DNA from: Struthidea cinerea
Taxonomy: Eukaryota > Chordata > Aves > Passeriformes > Corcoracidae
Reading direction: 5' to 3'
Length of the DNA stretch: 64,000 nt
NCBI GenBank assembly: GCA_013397865.1
Contig: VZTI01002652.1
Location: forward strand, 4,312,422-4,376,421
Shown here: one piece after another, positions 31,901 to 43,000 of the stretch
How the letters are laid out: every line of letters starts with the position of its first letter
Numbering within the stretch: the stretch's first letter is position 1
Position numbers and translations under genes: made by a program
The notes under the pieces: model-generated
The model's database searches: none
The model's input: only the letters and a program-made list of their open reading frames with translations
What the model was told of the DNA's origin: nothing

Positions 31901-34681
31901 ACCTGAGGCGCCGGGAGAGAGGCGAGGTGGCACTGCCCGTGCCTTGGGCCATGCGTGGGTACAGTGGCAAGGCAGGTAGAAATAGCCCTGCTGTCTCAGA
32001 GGCACCAAGACGAAACATGTTCCCCCAGCTTCCCAGGCACAGTGGAGTGGAGGTGACAGCATCACTTTTTGGATGCTGATGCCATGTACCCGGCCTTTGG
32101 CACTGTCTCCATCAGCCCAGCACCCTGGAAGTCATGACAGCCTGGTGCCTTGCCTGGTTCCTGGGGCTCTGCACCCGATGCACCACTCCTGCCCTGCCAG
32201 GGCTTGCCAGTCACCATTCCTGTAGAACCAGAGCTGCTCACAGCTTGCACAGAAGGACACAGGGCACAGAAGAGGGCAAGACTTCTCCTGACTTCTGCAG
32301 TGATGGAGGTGCCCTTCTGATTTTGTCCCTCAAAGGTGGATGAGGAAAACCCGCCTTCTCCCGAACTGTATGCTAGTTCCCCAAAGATCTGTGGCTTTAG
32401 GGAGAACAGGCACCTATCTCTCCAAACTCATTGGGAAAATTCAGGCTTGCATGAGTAAGATGGAGGGGGAACAAGGGGAAACACATGGCACCAGCAGCGC
32501 AGAATTGAGGCTACTCACAGAAAACAGTCCCTGGTGAGTGGCAGCAGTCCCACCAGCATCTGGTGATGGGAGAAGGCAATACCCAGTGGCAGGGGGTGAG
32601 GACACAGGTCTGGGTGTCCCAGGGTCTGATCCCTCCCCAAGCACAGTATCTCCTTCCCAGGAGGTGGGGGGGATGACCAAAAAAAGACGCGATGGCAGGC
32701 GAGTGGAAAGGGAGTCGGGAGGCTGGCGGAGGCCGTATTGATCCTGTCAAGGTGCCAGCACTTCCTCAGGCAATGCGGGGGGAGGCACGGGCACATAGCA
32801 GCACACAGCCAGGCTCCCTGCCACGGTGGGGGCACAGCATGGATCCCCCTGAAACTGCCTCTTACATCTCAGGAGGGTCCTGTGACCCTCTTCTGTGCCT
32901 CAATATGACCCTCCTCCAGCCAGGGGTGGTCAGCCTCTGCTCCCCCAGGTGGGTGCAAGAAGTACGGTGGGTCTGGATTTGGGGCGCAGCACCCAGTGGC
33001 TGCCTAAGTCCCAAATGGGCAGGGGAAAAAGGTTGCCTCGGCGGAAGGAGAGTGTGTTGGTGCTGGGGGTGTCAATCAGGACGGCTGCCTGATCATCCCA
33101 ATGAAATAATTTCCACCAGCCCTGCTTTTTCTTTTTTTAAAAGCTAAAATCTCTTAACAAAATGGCATGAAAATGGGTTTCTCTCCAGGCTTTATGTCCT
33201 CACTGGGAAGATGCAAAGTAGAGCCCCAAAATGAGGAGAGAAGCATGCATTGGCAGCGGGAGGGAGAGGGGAAGATGCACCGACAGCCACAGCAGCAGCA
33301 CAGGCGTTGGGGGAGATGCAGGGAGGTCTCCAGTGCCAAAGTGTGTCTGACACCTTGACTTTCCCTCTGCCAGTCCTGTGCTCAGCCCCAGGAGCAGGCT
33401 GGAAAGCCAGGGGTTGGAGCCACCGGGCATGGGCTCCAGGAAGAAGGTGCCCAACTTTCCACTGGAGGGTGCGCTCCAGGGGGTATAAGAGTGTGGACAC
33501 CCCCTGCAAGGGCGGTGTCCCACGCTGCTGCACAGAGCAGACACCAGGGCACACCCATGCATGTGCACACACACGCGTATGCACACGTGTGCACACACGC
33601 ACACGGAGCTGGTGCAGCAGCCACGGTGGCACTGTCATTGCCACCTCCTCTCCCCCAGCACTGGCAGCAAGGTTGAGACCAAGGGGACTGCAGTCCAGAG
33701 TCACCCCCCACATAGTCAGACCCAGTCTCACCTTCTGAGACATTGGGAACCACGGATTTGTTGGGGGGTAAAGCCACGTCCCGTAGCTCACATGTCACTC
33801 ACCCCACTGGCTGGTGGGTTGGCACTCCTGAGCCAGGGACATGCCTCCTCAAGAGACAGAGCAGGTCATTTTGAGAGGAGATGGGTGTACAACCACCCCT
33901 TCTCGTGGAGGCTGTCCTGGCTGCCAGCCCTCCCTGCCAGGACAAGCTGGTGGGCTGCAGCCAACCCACCCCCTGCTGTCTCAGCATGCTGGGACAGGGA
34001 TTTTAGGGATCGCCTCACCCTCTTGGCAGTCCCAAGGTGAAGCTATGGCTCAGTCTATGCAATGGGCTAGGAACATGAGCTGCCACCCATGGGGAGATGA
34101 AGTGGGGAAGGTGGGGGGACTGGACCCCTTTACCTGGAGACGGTCATCTCTGTCTGGGGACCCTGCGCCTTCTCCAGGCCCAGCTTGGTGAAGATGCCCA
34201 CCAGCACCATGATGGCCACCACGCCGCAGATGATGTAGACGATCATGTTGGTCTTGTCACGAGTGGGGTCCTCGGGGGTCTCGTCCACTCGGGCAGGCGG
34301 CTGGCCCGTGTTGACCCAGTTGGGGGTGTCGTAGTTGGAACAGCCACTCTGGTCCAGCCGCCCGGGCTTGAACTGGCAGCAGAAGCGGTACCCGCAGGTC
34401 CCACAGCAGTACTGGTAGATGCCGGCGTTGCAGTTGAACGGCGGGTCCCACTGCCCCATCACGTCGTAGTACCCGCGGCAGCGGTCCCCCCCCGCTGGTG
34501 CCTCTCCGGTGGGCGCGGGGACCGTGGTCTCCGGCGGCGGTGCCTGGCTGCTGTTCCTGCTCTCCCCGGGTCCCCCGGTGCTGGGCTCGCCGCTCCACAC
34601 CCGGCCCGGCTCCAGCAGCACCAGGCAGCAGATACCCACGACGTAGCTCGGCTCCATCCGCCCGCGGCTCCGGGGGGCCAT
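25683..34681 (-). CDS. SHISA8: SHISA8 coding region, 4 exons (CKAMP39-like)
   Basis: Single-pass membrane protein of the Shisa6-9 (CKAMP) group, whose members bind AMPA-type glutamate receptors at synapses and change their gating; SHISA8 is CKAMP39 in mammals. Four minus-strand exons join in frame with GT/AG junctions into 375 residues. In order: signal peptide (VVGICCLVLL core, residues ~11-25), a short linker with an N-glycosylation sequon (NSS), the cysteine-rich Shisa domain (DRCRGYYDVMGQWDPPFNC, CCGTCGYRFCC), a membrane helix (IVYIICGVVAIMVLVGIF), a basic/Pro-rich cytosolic tail, and the C-terminal EVTV, a class II-type PDZ ligand shared by SHISA6/7/9. Assignment to SHISA8 rather than its paralogues rests on its place between SREBF2 and TNFRSF13C. 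Translation may start at 34681 or at an in-frame ATG at 34657; the second puts the signal peptide closer to the N-terminus. Confidence 0.94.
25997..26530 (-). other. SHISA8: SHISA8 intron 3
   Basis: A 534 bp intron bounded by gtgagt and cag. Its central part, 26115-26345, is a degenerate minisatellite. Confidence 0.85.
26115..26345. repeat. Degenerate minisatellite in SHISA8 intron 3
   Basis: Five to six diverged copies of a ~40-48 base unit containing ctgggcagtgc and ggatcctgg. The repetition also shows when translated on the minus strand, as recurring PSQxxPR segments. Unit boundaries are approximate. Confidence 0.55.
26531..26671 (-). CDS. SHISA8: SHISA8 exon 3
   Basis: After a split Asp codon it reads KPPLNNTVAIAPSLGRPH and ends APDYTSYTTLKVG. 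The DYTSYTTLK segment matches the DYAKYATFK segment of human SHISA8. Acceptor ctccag, donor gtgagt. Confidence 0.93.
26776..26900 (-). CDS. SHISA8: SHISA8 exon 2
   Basis: It completes an Arg codon and reads TLTDLLKQPGHSPSENMDS, then LMGGVQVPLGEGLARGPPRN. The LTDLLKQPG segment is the membrane-proximal cytosolic motif shared with human SHISA8 (LTELLKQPG). Acceptor ctctccag, donor gtaagg. Confidence 0.93.
27514..27732. repeat. 24-bp minisatellite in SHISA8 intron 1
   Basis: About nine imperfect copies of a 24-base unit such as gcacgctggcaatgccag plus agtggg. In one + frame each copy reads as eight residues (GTLAMPEW, STAVVPEQ, GTPAMLEQ). One copy carries a six-base insertion. Because the unit length is a multiple of three, several frames stay open; I do not read this as a gene. 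Confidence 0.75.
28020..28340 (+). mobile_element. Possible degraded CR1-like LINE remnant
   Basis: The stretch resembles the last third of a LINE reverse-transcriptase frame. It includes NLANAARGIARKSSENKGQS-like reading, and a second CR1 fragment follows directly. No intact domain, ends or target duplication are visible. Confidence 0.3.
28395..29040 (+). mobile_element. CR1 LINE 3' fragment, forward
   Basis: The + strand carries the C-terminal part of CR1 ORF2: LGILVDTKFTMSQQ, VLVCIRQSVASRS, YEERLRELGLFSLEKRRL. Frameshifts break it into separate frames and there are many substitutions. It is 5'-truncated, as CR1 copies usually are. It lies in SHISA8 intron 1, opposite to the gene. Confidence 0.85.
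29310..29530. promoter_or_regulatory. AT-rich island in SHISA8 intron 1, candidate conserved element
   Basis: A sharply AT-rich patch in a GC-rich intron. It contains homeobox-type TAAT cores (cgattaac, gcaattaatgag) and a run of T/A at its left. No repeat family fits. A regulatory role is inferred from composition only. Confidence 0.3.
33556..33605. repeat. 50 bp alternating pyrimidine-purine tract (Z-DNA-prone)
   Basis: Fifty bases alternate pyrimidine and purine without a break, mostly CA/TG steps with some CG. Such tracts can flip to Z-DNA. It lies in SHISA8 intron 1 about 530 bases from exon 1. Confidence 0.8.
34134..34681 (-). CDS. SHISA8: SHISA8 exon 1 (signal peptide, Shisa domain, membrane helix)
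   Basis: It holds the start codon, signal peptide, the complete cysteine-rich Shisa domain and the membrane helix, ending GPQTEMTVS plus two bases of an Arg codon before gtaaag. Eight residues separate two possible starts: MAPRSRGR then MEPSYVVG. Most ectodomain cysteines seen in human SHISA8 are present. Confidence 0.95.
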
Positions 34682-35335
34682 TCGGGCGAGGAGGCGAGTT
34701 AGAGCCGCTCGCCCGCGACCGGCCGCATGGCCGCCGAAGAGCCCCGATGGAGGAGAAACGGGCTGGGGAGAAGGGGGGCGAAATGGAGGGAAGGCAAAAA
34801 AGGGTGGAAAAAAAGAAGTGGGTGAAAAAAAAAAGTGCGAGGGGACGTACCCCCTCCCCGTTTCTCCCCAGATCGGCCGACGGGCAGAGATTCAGAGCAG
34901 GGGGCGAGACGGGCGGCATGGGAGANCCTCCCGGCACCGCGCTCCGCCAAGGAGAGAGAAGGGAAAAGCAGCAAAGCCCTTCGCACCAGGGCGGGAGGAG
35001 CAGGAGGAGGAGGAGAGGGAGGAGGAGGAGTGCGGGGGAGAGAGGGAGGGAGCCGGCGCGGCCAGCGAGACGCGGGGGGCTCGGCTCCCCCGCCGCCTGA
35101 CAGCCTCCCGAGGAAACCGGAGAAGGTCCTTCACCGAGTCCTCTGCCAGGCTCCCCGCCGCCACCGGGCGGCAGGACACCCGCCCTCCCCGTCGGGCAGC
35201 CGCCGCGGGCGGCCGGGCACGCGTGGCACCAGTCCCACGCTGCCCGCCTGCCCCCGAGCACCACCAACCCCCGCCGCGGCACCCCCACTCGCCCGGACGG
35301 GAGCTGCGGGACCGCAGGCTGGCACTTAGTGGTAC
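34480..35335 (-). promoter_or_regulatory. SHISA8: CpG island over SHISA8 5' end
   Basis: Dense in CpG and GC, covering exon 1 and the sequence upstream of it. The transcript start is not defined by any motif I can see. A purine-rich block (34970-35060, GGA repeats) lies inside, giving a CTCC-rich leader or promoter on the coding strand. One unresolved base (n) sits at 34926. Confidence 0.65.
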
Positions 35336-37054
35336 AGGAGGGGTGCGTGCTGGGGGGACAGAGCCCCCGTGGTGGTGGGATGCCCTTCTGCAGCCCCTCA
35401 GCGAGGGGACGGACACTCAGGGAACGGGGGAGAGCAGCAGTCCCAGTCCCTTGTGAACATCAGAGCAACCCCCAAGGGGAGCTGTCGACAAGGGGGGCTG
35501 CAGGATGGGCAAAGTGGGGGGCTGCTGGGGCACCCCTAGAAAGTCATCCTCCACGGAGTCACGATGATTTTCAGCCAGCCACTGGCTGGCCCTGTGCTTG
35601 GACTTCGAAGTTCAAACTCTCTGGGTAATATGCACCCACTGCTCTGGTCTCTGGCTGGTGCCACCCATAAAGGTGGTATTCATCCTCACTGCCAGCTCCT
35701 CTTCCCAGAAGGGCATGATTTGCTTTGCCTGCTCTGGGGCCATTCCGGTAAGAGCAGGGTGGGGCAAATTGAGGGGCCATCAGGCCCCTTGCCCAGCACT
35801 AACATGTACAGCCTGTAGCAAGGTTGGCTGGGGTGAGGGGCAGTGACATGTGGGAGCTGTGGCTGCAGCCTCATCACCTCCAGACAGACCTAAACCCTGT
35901 ACCAGGGAAGGTCAGCAAATCTGGCATCACCACTGTGTTCTTGGGCATGTGTTCCCTCCATGCTCCGTGAGAGAGAAGACGGATAATGCCTCGTCCTGTC
36001 TTGCCCTGTTGGTGCTCTAACCTGGGGGATGTGGCTGCCCTTGGGCTGCATAGTGCTGGCATAGGAGACCCCAGCCCCCGGCAAGTGGTGATACAAAAAG
36101 GCACTATAATGATGGAGGTGGGATTAAACAGGTCGGGGAGGCTCAGCTCCCTCTGGCGGGTGCCTCCTTCAGGCCAACACTGAAGCCCCATGGACCAGCC
36201 TGTCCTCAGGACTCATACCTTACCTGCCACACCACAGGATGAGGCAGGTAAGGCAGGCTGAAGGTCTCACATGCGATCAAACTCTCCAACATCATCCTGC
36301 CTGTGCATCATGGCAATCCGACATTTCAGGCTGGAGCTTTGCACAAACAGCTTCCCACCCCATCGAGGGTGAAACACTTGTGTGTTTTGCTGGGGGATGG
36401 ATTTAGAGGATAAAATTTCCTTTCCCTATTCACCAAGCCTGAGCCCTGCAGGCCCCCGGTCGCTTCCCATCTGGAGTCTGGCAAAAGTCAAAGACATTGA
36501 AAGCATGGATGAGGAGAGCAGCTGGAGCCCGGGACGTGTCCGATTGGCCCCCAGTGCCTCAGCCTAATAGAGATCCATTAGGTAAGGTAGCTTGTAGCCT
36601 CCAGAGCTTCCTCAAAGAGATAAAAATCTAGTGAGGCGGAAGAAAACTGCTCGTCTCCAAAAGCCACACTTTCCCTGCATCGCGGAGGGCTCTCTGATGA
36701 AAGGCCCCATCGTCTGGAAGTTGCAGACATGGGGGTCGTTACCACTAATAGCCGAGAGAAGCATCGGCCTTGAGAGAAGCTGCGCAAGCAAAGTTTGCTG
36801 CTGCCCAGGTAACGCCAGCAATCGTTTCCCAGGCATCGGGTGATTGCTCCCGACGTGTGTGCGAGCAGAGTCGCCCCGGGGACCCGGAGAGTTTAACAGA
36901 CTGTTAACAGGCAGAGCGAAAAACTGGCCAAAACCGGGGAGTTTGCTGGAAAATGGTTGCCTGGCATGACCTGGGAGAAAGGGAAACGGTTTTAAGGCGA
37001 GGGGGGAGGGTGTTTACTGAGTGTGAAGCAGCCGATTTAAAGGGTCTCTGGGAG

Positions 37055-37073
37055 CGGGGGGGGGGTGGGGGGG
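37055..37073 (+). repeat. G-run with quadruplex potential
   Basis: Two long runs of G split by one T. It could fold as a G-quadruplex, or it may simply be a homopolymer tract. Confidence 0.5.
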
Positions 37074-40000
37074 AAGAGCCGCTCGCAGGCGTTAGCTGCG
37101 TGCATCAACCCAGAAGGAAACCAAAGCCAAGGGCATGGTGCGGAGGAGCACCCGCCCGGCACGTCCCCGGCGCGCAGGGCCGGCCGGGGCTGGCTCCGTG
37201 CAGTGCTGGCACCAGGGGCTGCAGCCCGCAGCCCCGCTGAGCCGTCAGCTCGTCTTTGTCAAATAAGTGACCCAGCCACTAGCTGCATCCCCAAAGGGAG
37301 GGGGTTGTGAGAGGGAAATCCTGTAGCCTGGCACCTACACTCTAACATCCCTGGGAAGCAGCGGCAGGACCCGCAGGAAAATTCGGGTCAGCAGGGACCT
37401 CCGGAGAAAAAGCAAAGGACATGCTTGCAACATCCGCGGGCACTTCCAGGGATGGGGATGTGGAAGAAGAGCTCCGTTAAGCTTTGACCACCAGCCTTGG
37501 AGGATGTCACGGAAATATTCCCTGTAGTGACAATGCCACCCGGACTACAGAAGGGTGTCTCTGCGCCTGCAGAAATAGGATATACGGGCAGTTCAACACC
37601 GAGCGGGGAGGGATACGCCGAGCGCTGACACTGTAAACAGATTGTTTCTGGCAGGGCACGGTGATCTGGAGAAGATCCTCTCTGTCACAGCCAGAGAGCC
37701 CGACAGACCCAGATCCCCGCTGATCATGGGGGTGCAAGCCTAGCAGAGCTGCCAGGTTCTTGCCCGAGGAGCAGGAGGAGGAGGGAGCCATCACCATCAT
37801 CAATGTGAAGTAAAGCCCTGGGAGTCTCCCTGAATGTGGGAGGATTTGGGGTGCAGTCAGCTCCTGAGAAAAGCCAGCAGTGGGTGTTCGGAGCCCCAAA
37901 GTTACCCAGCCAGCATCCCCCACCCCTACGTGGGGAATCAGAGACACTTTCCCCCCAAAAAAGTGGTTTTTGCCATGCAGGACTGAGCTGGACTCGGGGC
38001 CAAGGGGTGAATGAGGGAAAGGATGCTGCTGTGGGGTGGATGCCCCATGTCGAAGAGCTATGCTGCGATAGGAGGGCTCCAGCACCTCATGCTTGTGTGC
38101 TGAGGAGTGCTGCCAGAGTGGGTTTTGCTGCTTGCAAATCAGCAGCCAACACTCAACATCATCAGCTAGGAAGAGCTGAAGGCGAAGGAAGGCTGTCAGG
38201 AAGAGCTTCCAGCATGCGCTGTGACACTGTCCCCTGCCTGGAGGCAGAGGAGAGGCAGAGCTCCTGCCATCATCCCTGGGGGTGCATGGGGCGTGTGCAC
38301 CTCCCCACACCTCCCACCATCCCCCAGGATGCACCAGAGAAACCTGCTTCCCTCCAAAACTTCAGCTACTGAAGCCGGTTCTGTTCCAGCCAGTGCTGGA
38401 GCCGGGGAAGAGTCTCCCCTTGCATTTATCTCTGTGAGGGAAATTTCTTTGGCCATCAGCACCCTGCTCGGGAGTTCTGAGTTTTCTCAGACCCATTGTC
38501 TAGGACTGGGATAAGGAATCCCTGGGTCGAGTGCTGGGCTAATGTGCAATAAGATGCTACTCCCCTCTTCACATTATCATAGGCTCAATGGATTAGGGAA
38601 ACCAAAGCAGATCTTGGGCTACTGGTGTCGGAAAACTAAAGCAGGGGAAAGTTAAATGCACTGGGGGAGGCACAGACATGAGGTGGCTGAGCCCAGAGCA
38701 GCCACCATCCACCCTCTTTCCAGCCCAATGTGCACAAGGGTTTTATTCTCCTGCCTGCGCTTGATGCTCTGGCTGTAAAACGGCTGTAAAAGAACAACTG
38801 TGCCTCATAACGGCTTATAGAGAACACAGAAGCATATGTGCTTTACCATTACCATCATAATTGCAAACATTCAAAAGTTGAGATTTGCAAGCTTCCAGCT
38901 TCCCAAAGGCGGCTGGATTCGAATCCAAATGACATCCAGAGGAATGATGAGAAATTCAGCTCAAAGCAAGGGCTTATTTTTAATTTATGCCGCAGTATGG
39001 GCAAACAGGATCTGGGCTGGAAGCCCGAGCTCCCTCAGCTGCCACTGTTAGAGGGCAGCCGTGCCCCCACATACAGCACAAAGGTCCATGAGCATCAGCT
39101 ATGACCCCCAGGCTGTCTCCATATGGACTTCGCATTTAGCATTAAACTGGGAGACAGTGCTGGTAAATGCTCCCCCTTTGCAGGCACTTGGTACCCATCA
39201 GCCCGCTACCCCAGGGGTTTTGCTGGCACAGTCTGGAGGTTGTGTTGGGGATGGCTGCAGGGTCTTTGCAGCTCCCTTTACACTCATCTGAGCTTCAGGG
39301 CAGTCAGTGGGACGTTGCACCCAAAACTGTCCCCTCACTGGTGCCTGCAGGCAGAGAAAGAGCACCCCAGCCTCAAACCTCCTCCTAACACTGGGCTTGT
39401 GCAGCAGGTTCCTGCTGCTATCCTGGGTGGAGCCCGAGTATCCTCTGCTTTCCTCTTTAAAATAAGTTTTTACCAGTTTTCAAGCATTAAAAGGCCAAAT
39501 AAACACCTGGAAGCAGCAATGCACAGCCCAGCTTACTCAGCAGTGCAGTGGCACCCCTGGCTACACTCCCTCTCTCCACCCCCTCCGCTCTCACCCCTGG
39601 CCACCCCTCATGCAACGCGCTGATTCAAACCACAGTCATTTAGGGCAAAACACACCCAAAGAGAGAAAGGATGAGAGCAGCCATCGCCGTGCAGGGCATC
39701 CCTAGGGCTGGGGGAAACAGCTGTTTGTGAATGGGGGTCTGCTGCAGGGAGGATGGAGGCAGCGGGGCCAGCTCCGGGCTGCTTTAGCCAACTGTGGAGC
39801 AATAAAAACCAGATCGTAGCAACAAAAGGGACTCAGTGTTTCCCCTCCCGTGCCTGAGGACCTGAGATGGTGGTGGTGGCAGTGAGCTCTTGGTGTTTGC
39901 TGGGATGGGGGATTTAGGGCGCCTGTTCCCGTGGCCGAGGCAGGGTCTGCAGGAGGAGGCCATATGGTCGGGAGCAGCGTGCTGCGTGCGGTCCCGGCGT

Positions 40001-43000
40001 CAGACCGGCAGCAGCGGGCAGAGCCTCTCCTCGGGAAGGGCGGCCGTGCCAAGCACAGGCTCTGGCACAGGTGCCGGCCGGCTGCCAGGTACGCTCAGGT
40101 GCTGCAGGCGGCTCGGAGCCCGCAGGGCAGCATGGCACGGCCAGCAGGGCAGGATGCCTCCGTGCAAACCAGCTGTCCCTCCTCATCCCCTGGAACCAGG
40201 AGACATGTAGGGGCTCATGACCCCCACACAGCACAAGCTTGGGCCAGGTGGGTGTAACTGTGTGTGTGGGTGTAGCGGGGTATGAATGTTGAAGAAATCT
40301 TTTCTTCTACAAGACCAGCATTTTGACATCGGAACAGAGGATGACTAGTGGAACATTGGCAGCAGGAGCACATCCACCTCCCCCTCTGTCCGCTCTTCCC
40401 TGCGCTGGGGGACAGGCTCTTCCAGCAGAGACTTGGAGGGGCTCAGCACACTCCTCCTCTCATGATAACCCTTTTCCAGCAAAGGCTGGCTCCACTGGGG
40501 CTCCTGCCCTTTCTTGAGATGCTAACGGGTGAAAAACAATCAGGGATGTGTCCTGAGAAAGAGGAGCTTCAGGCAGATATCGGGCAAGGCTTGTGAGCAG
40601 AACGGGACAGGAAAGATCCCTAATTAAAACCAGGGAAGGGCAGGCAAAACCCGGAGTATCAGTTTTGCTTTTCCAGTGGAAAAGAATAAGGGTGAAAAGC
40701 TAAAGAAAACAGGTGTGGATGTGCAATGCCCATGCACTGCCTCTGCACAGAGTGGCATGCTGCCTTTGGGACCATCACTTTCCTCTGCCTGCCCTTCCAC
40801 GGGCACTGGTATGTGCCAAGCTACCTCTTCCCCTCTCCAGCAGCAAACTGCAGGCTCTCTTTGCCCTTGGCTTCCCAAGAGTGTCCCAGGATGGATGTAC
40901 TTGTCCTTTGATGTCTCTTTTCACTGGATTACAGAGGAAGGAGAGGGCTTTGCTATCAGAGGGCTGGCTGTGAGCAGAGCTCCCTTGCCCGCCGGGAGCC
41001 TGTGGGCTTTCGAGCCAGCTTCATTTTGGCGTGATCCGCCTTTGTGAGTGAGACCTGCTGAAGATGGCCCAATCCTATTAGTGGCAGGGATTTGCTTCAG
41101 GTCTCCTACCATTACCCTGATGATATTTTGTTGTGCAATAAGCATCTGTCTTTTGGGAGACTGAAAATCAAGCGTGCCGCTTTCCCACATAGGAACTGTC
41201 CCTGTGCCACGCCGGCAGCAGCCTCGTTGCAGAAATCAGGAGTCACCTTGGTGCTCCTACCAGATATGTCATTTTCCTTCTGCCTCCCAAATCCCAGCCC
41301 AAGGACAGGACAGATGCCACCAGCAGCAGGGCTTTAGGTGAAACAAGTCCTGTGTTTTCCACACAGGAAGAGCAAATTAGTGAATAGCTTTGAGACTAAT
41401 AGAAGGACAGCTGGTGGGTGCACCCATCCGAGGGGAACAAGGGACCAGGGCACACTGAAAAATCCCATTACCAGGGATGCAGGAGGATCCATGGCAAATG
41501 TTGGGGAAAAGAAGGGAAAAGGAAAAAGGCGAGATACTGGCTCCCAGTAAATAATTTCTGAAGGTCTGTGTGAGGTTTGCAAAGTGCTGAGGCTGGATGA
41601 CGGGCTCAGTAACTACCTGCAGCTCCACAAAGGACAGGGTAAGAGGGATAATATACAATGGGGGAAGTAGGACTAAAGCAGAACAGGAGAAAAACTGGAA
41701 ATCCAGACGGTGAGATGTATGTGGCTAGAGACAGGTCTCAGACTGGAGCAAGAGAAGCACCATTAAGAACGTGCTGAAAGCAGCAGAGAGGGATCAGGGT
41801 GGGGGATGTGACAGGTCTGCTCTCACTTGTGCAGCTGTCTGAGTGCGGCAGCAAGGTGCAGGTGGAGGGGGCTGTGAAAACTCCTGTGAGGTGGCTGATA
41901 CTGTGGGCAGGTAAAGTGTGTGACTGAGTGAGGAGAGCAGTGTTCAAGCCTTCCAGGTACTAATCCTCCCTCATCACTCCTCTTGGAGGACCAGTTCACA
42001 GTCTCATAGTTCTTGCAGCAGCAGATGTCCCTGATGTCCTTTGAATGGGGCTCTCAGTGCTGGACATTCATCTTGTCACAAGAGCCCCTGGACACGCTGT
42101 GTGGTTGCTCTCCAGTGCTGCCCTTGGCCTCATCCTTTGCTTTCTGCCCCTCATGCTCTGCTTCAGGATGTACCATCAGCCTTTTGCAGGCAGAGAATGA
42201 TGATGACCCTGCCCTGGCTGGAGATGGGTTGTGGCTGCTGGAGCAAAGCAGGTAAATGCAGGGATGTGGCTGCCCTAATAATTTTTAAAGCTTGCCAATG
42301 CTTGTAACAGCCAGTGGAGGTAGTTGCAAATATGAGGAGAAAAATAAACTCTTGGCATCCATCAGCAGTGGGTTTCTCCTCTACCAATGGCAGCATGGAG
42401 ACCCCAGCAGGCTTGGGCCAGGTCCGAATTAGGTGCAAAAACTCCCACCACCGTCTTTTTAAGGATGTAGCAGCTGGCAGGCATGGGGTAGATGACCCTA
42501 GCACTGCTGGAAAAAGGGAGCCATGCACCGAGCTGGGAGCTGGGAGAAGAGCTTGGCCAGAGTGTCCCTTCCCAGGGTCCTTCCTGGGGCGTGGGAAGAC
42601 AGAACCACACCCTGGGCAGAAACCCAGCTGGCTCAGGAAGCTGCTTTCCAGCCTGCCCCAGAGATGCCACGTTAGCACAGATGTGTCACTGAGCACAGCA
42701 TGGCAGGAAGCATCTCCTGATTTCTGCTCCCTTGGCATCTAGACGACTGAGACTAGACCCTGGGCCTCTGATTTTGGGAGGCATGAAGGATGCAGAATGA
42801 TAAGGGTTTGCAGCTGTGGGAGCTCCCTTGCCCCAGTTTGTCCCTCTTGAGTGAAGGCTGGAGCCCCTGTTTCATGGGGAAGACTGACAGCTCAAGGCTG
42901 CTCTAGGTAAAGTATTTCCAACACTTCAGGAGAAGGAGAAAAGCCCAGACGCTTGCACCATCCTGCAATGTGAAAGTGGTATGTGCATCAGAGATACCAA

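Larger units (their letters stand above)
26901..34133 (-). other. SHISA8: SHISA8 intron 1
   Basis: A 7.2 kb intron bounded by a gtaaag donor and a ctctccag acceptor. It holds a 24-bp minisatellite (27514-27732), degraded and clearer CR1 fragments (28020-29040), an AT-rich conserved-looking island (29310-29530) and a Z-DNA-prone tract (33556-33605). The stretches 29541-33540 and 33610-34133 show nothing I can name. Confidence 0.8.

Noticed and set aside
34257..35288. 343-codon minus-strand open frame over SHISA8 exon 1
   Set aside because: It is open because the CpG island lacks stops. The Shisa domain reads in a different frame.
37507..38334. 275-codon minus-strand open frame in the intergenic region
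   Set aside because: No family resemblance, low-complexity Pro/Ser composition and no splice context. Expected in long GC-rich DNA.
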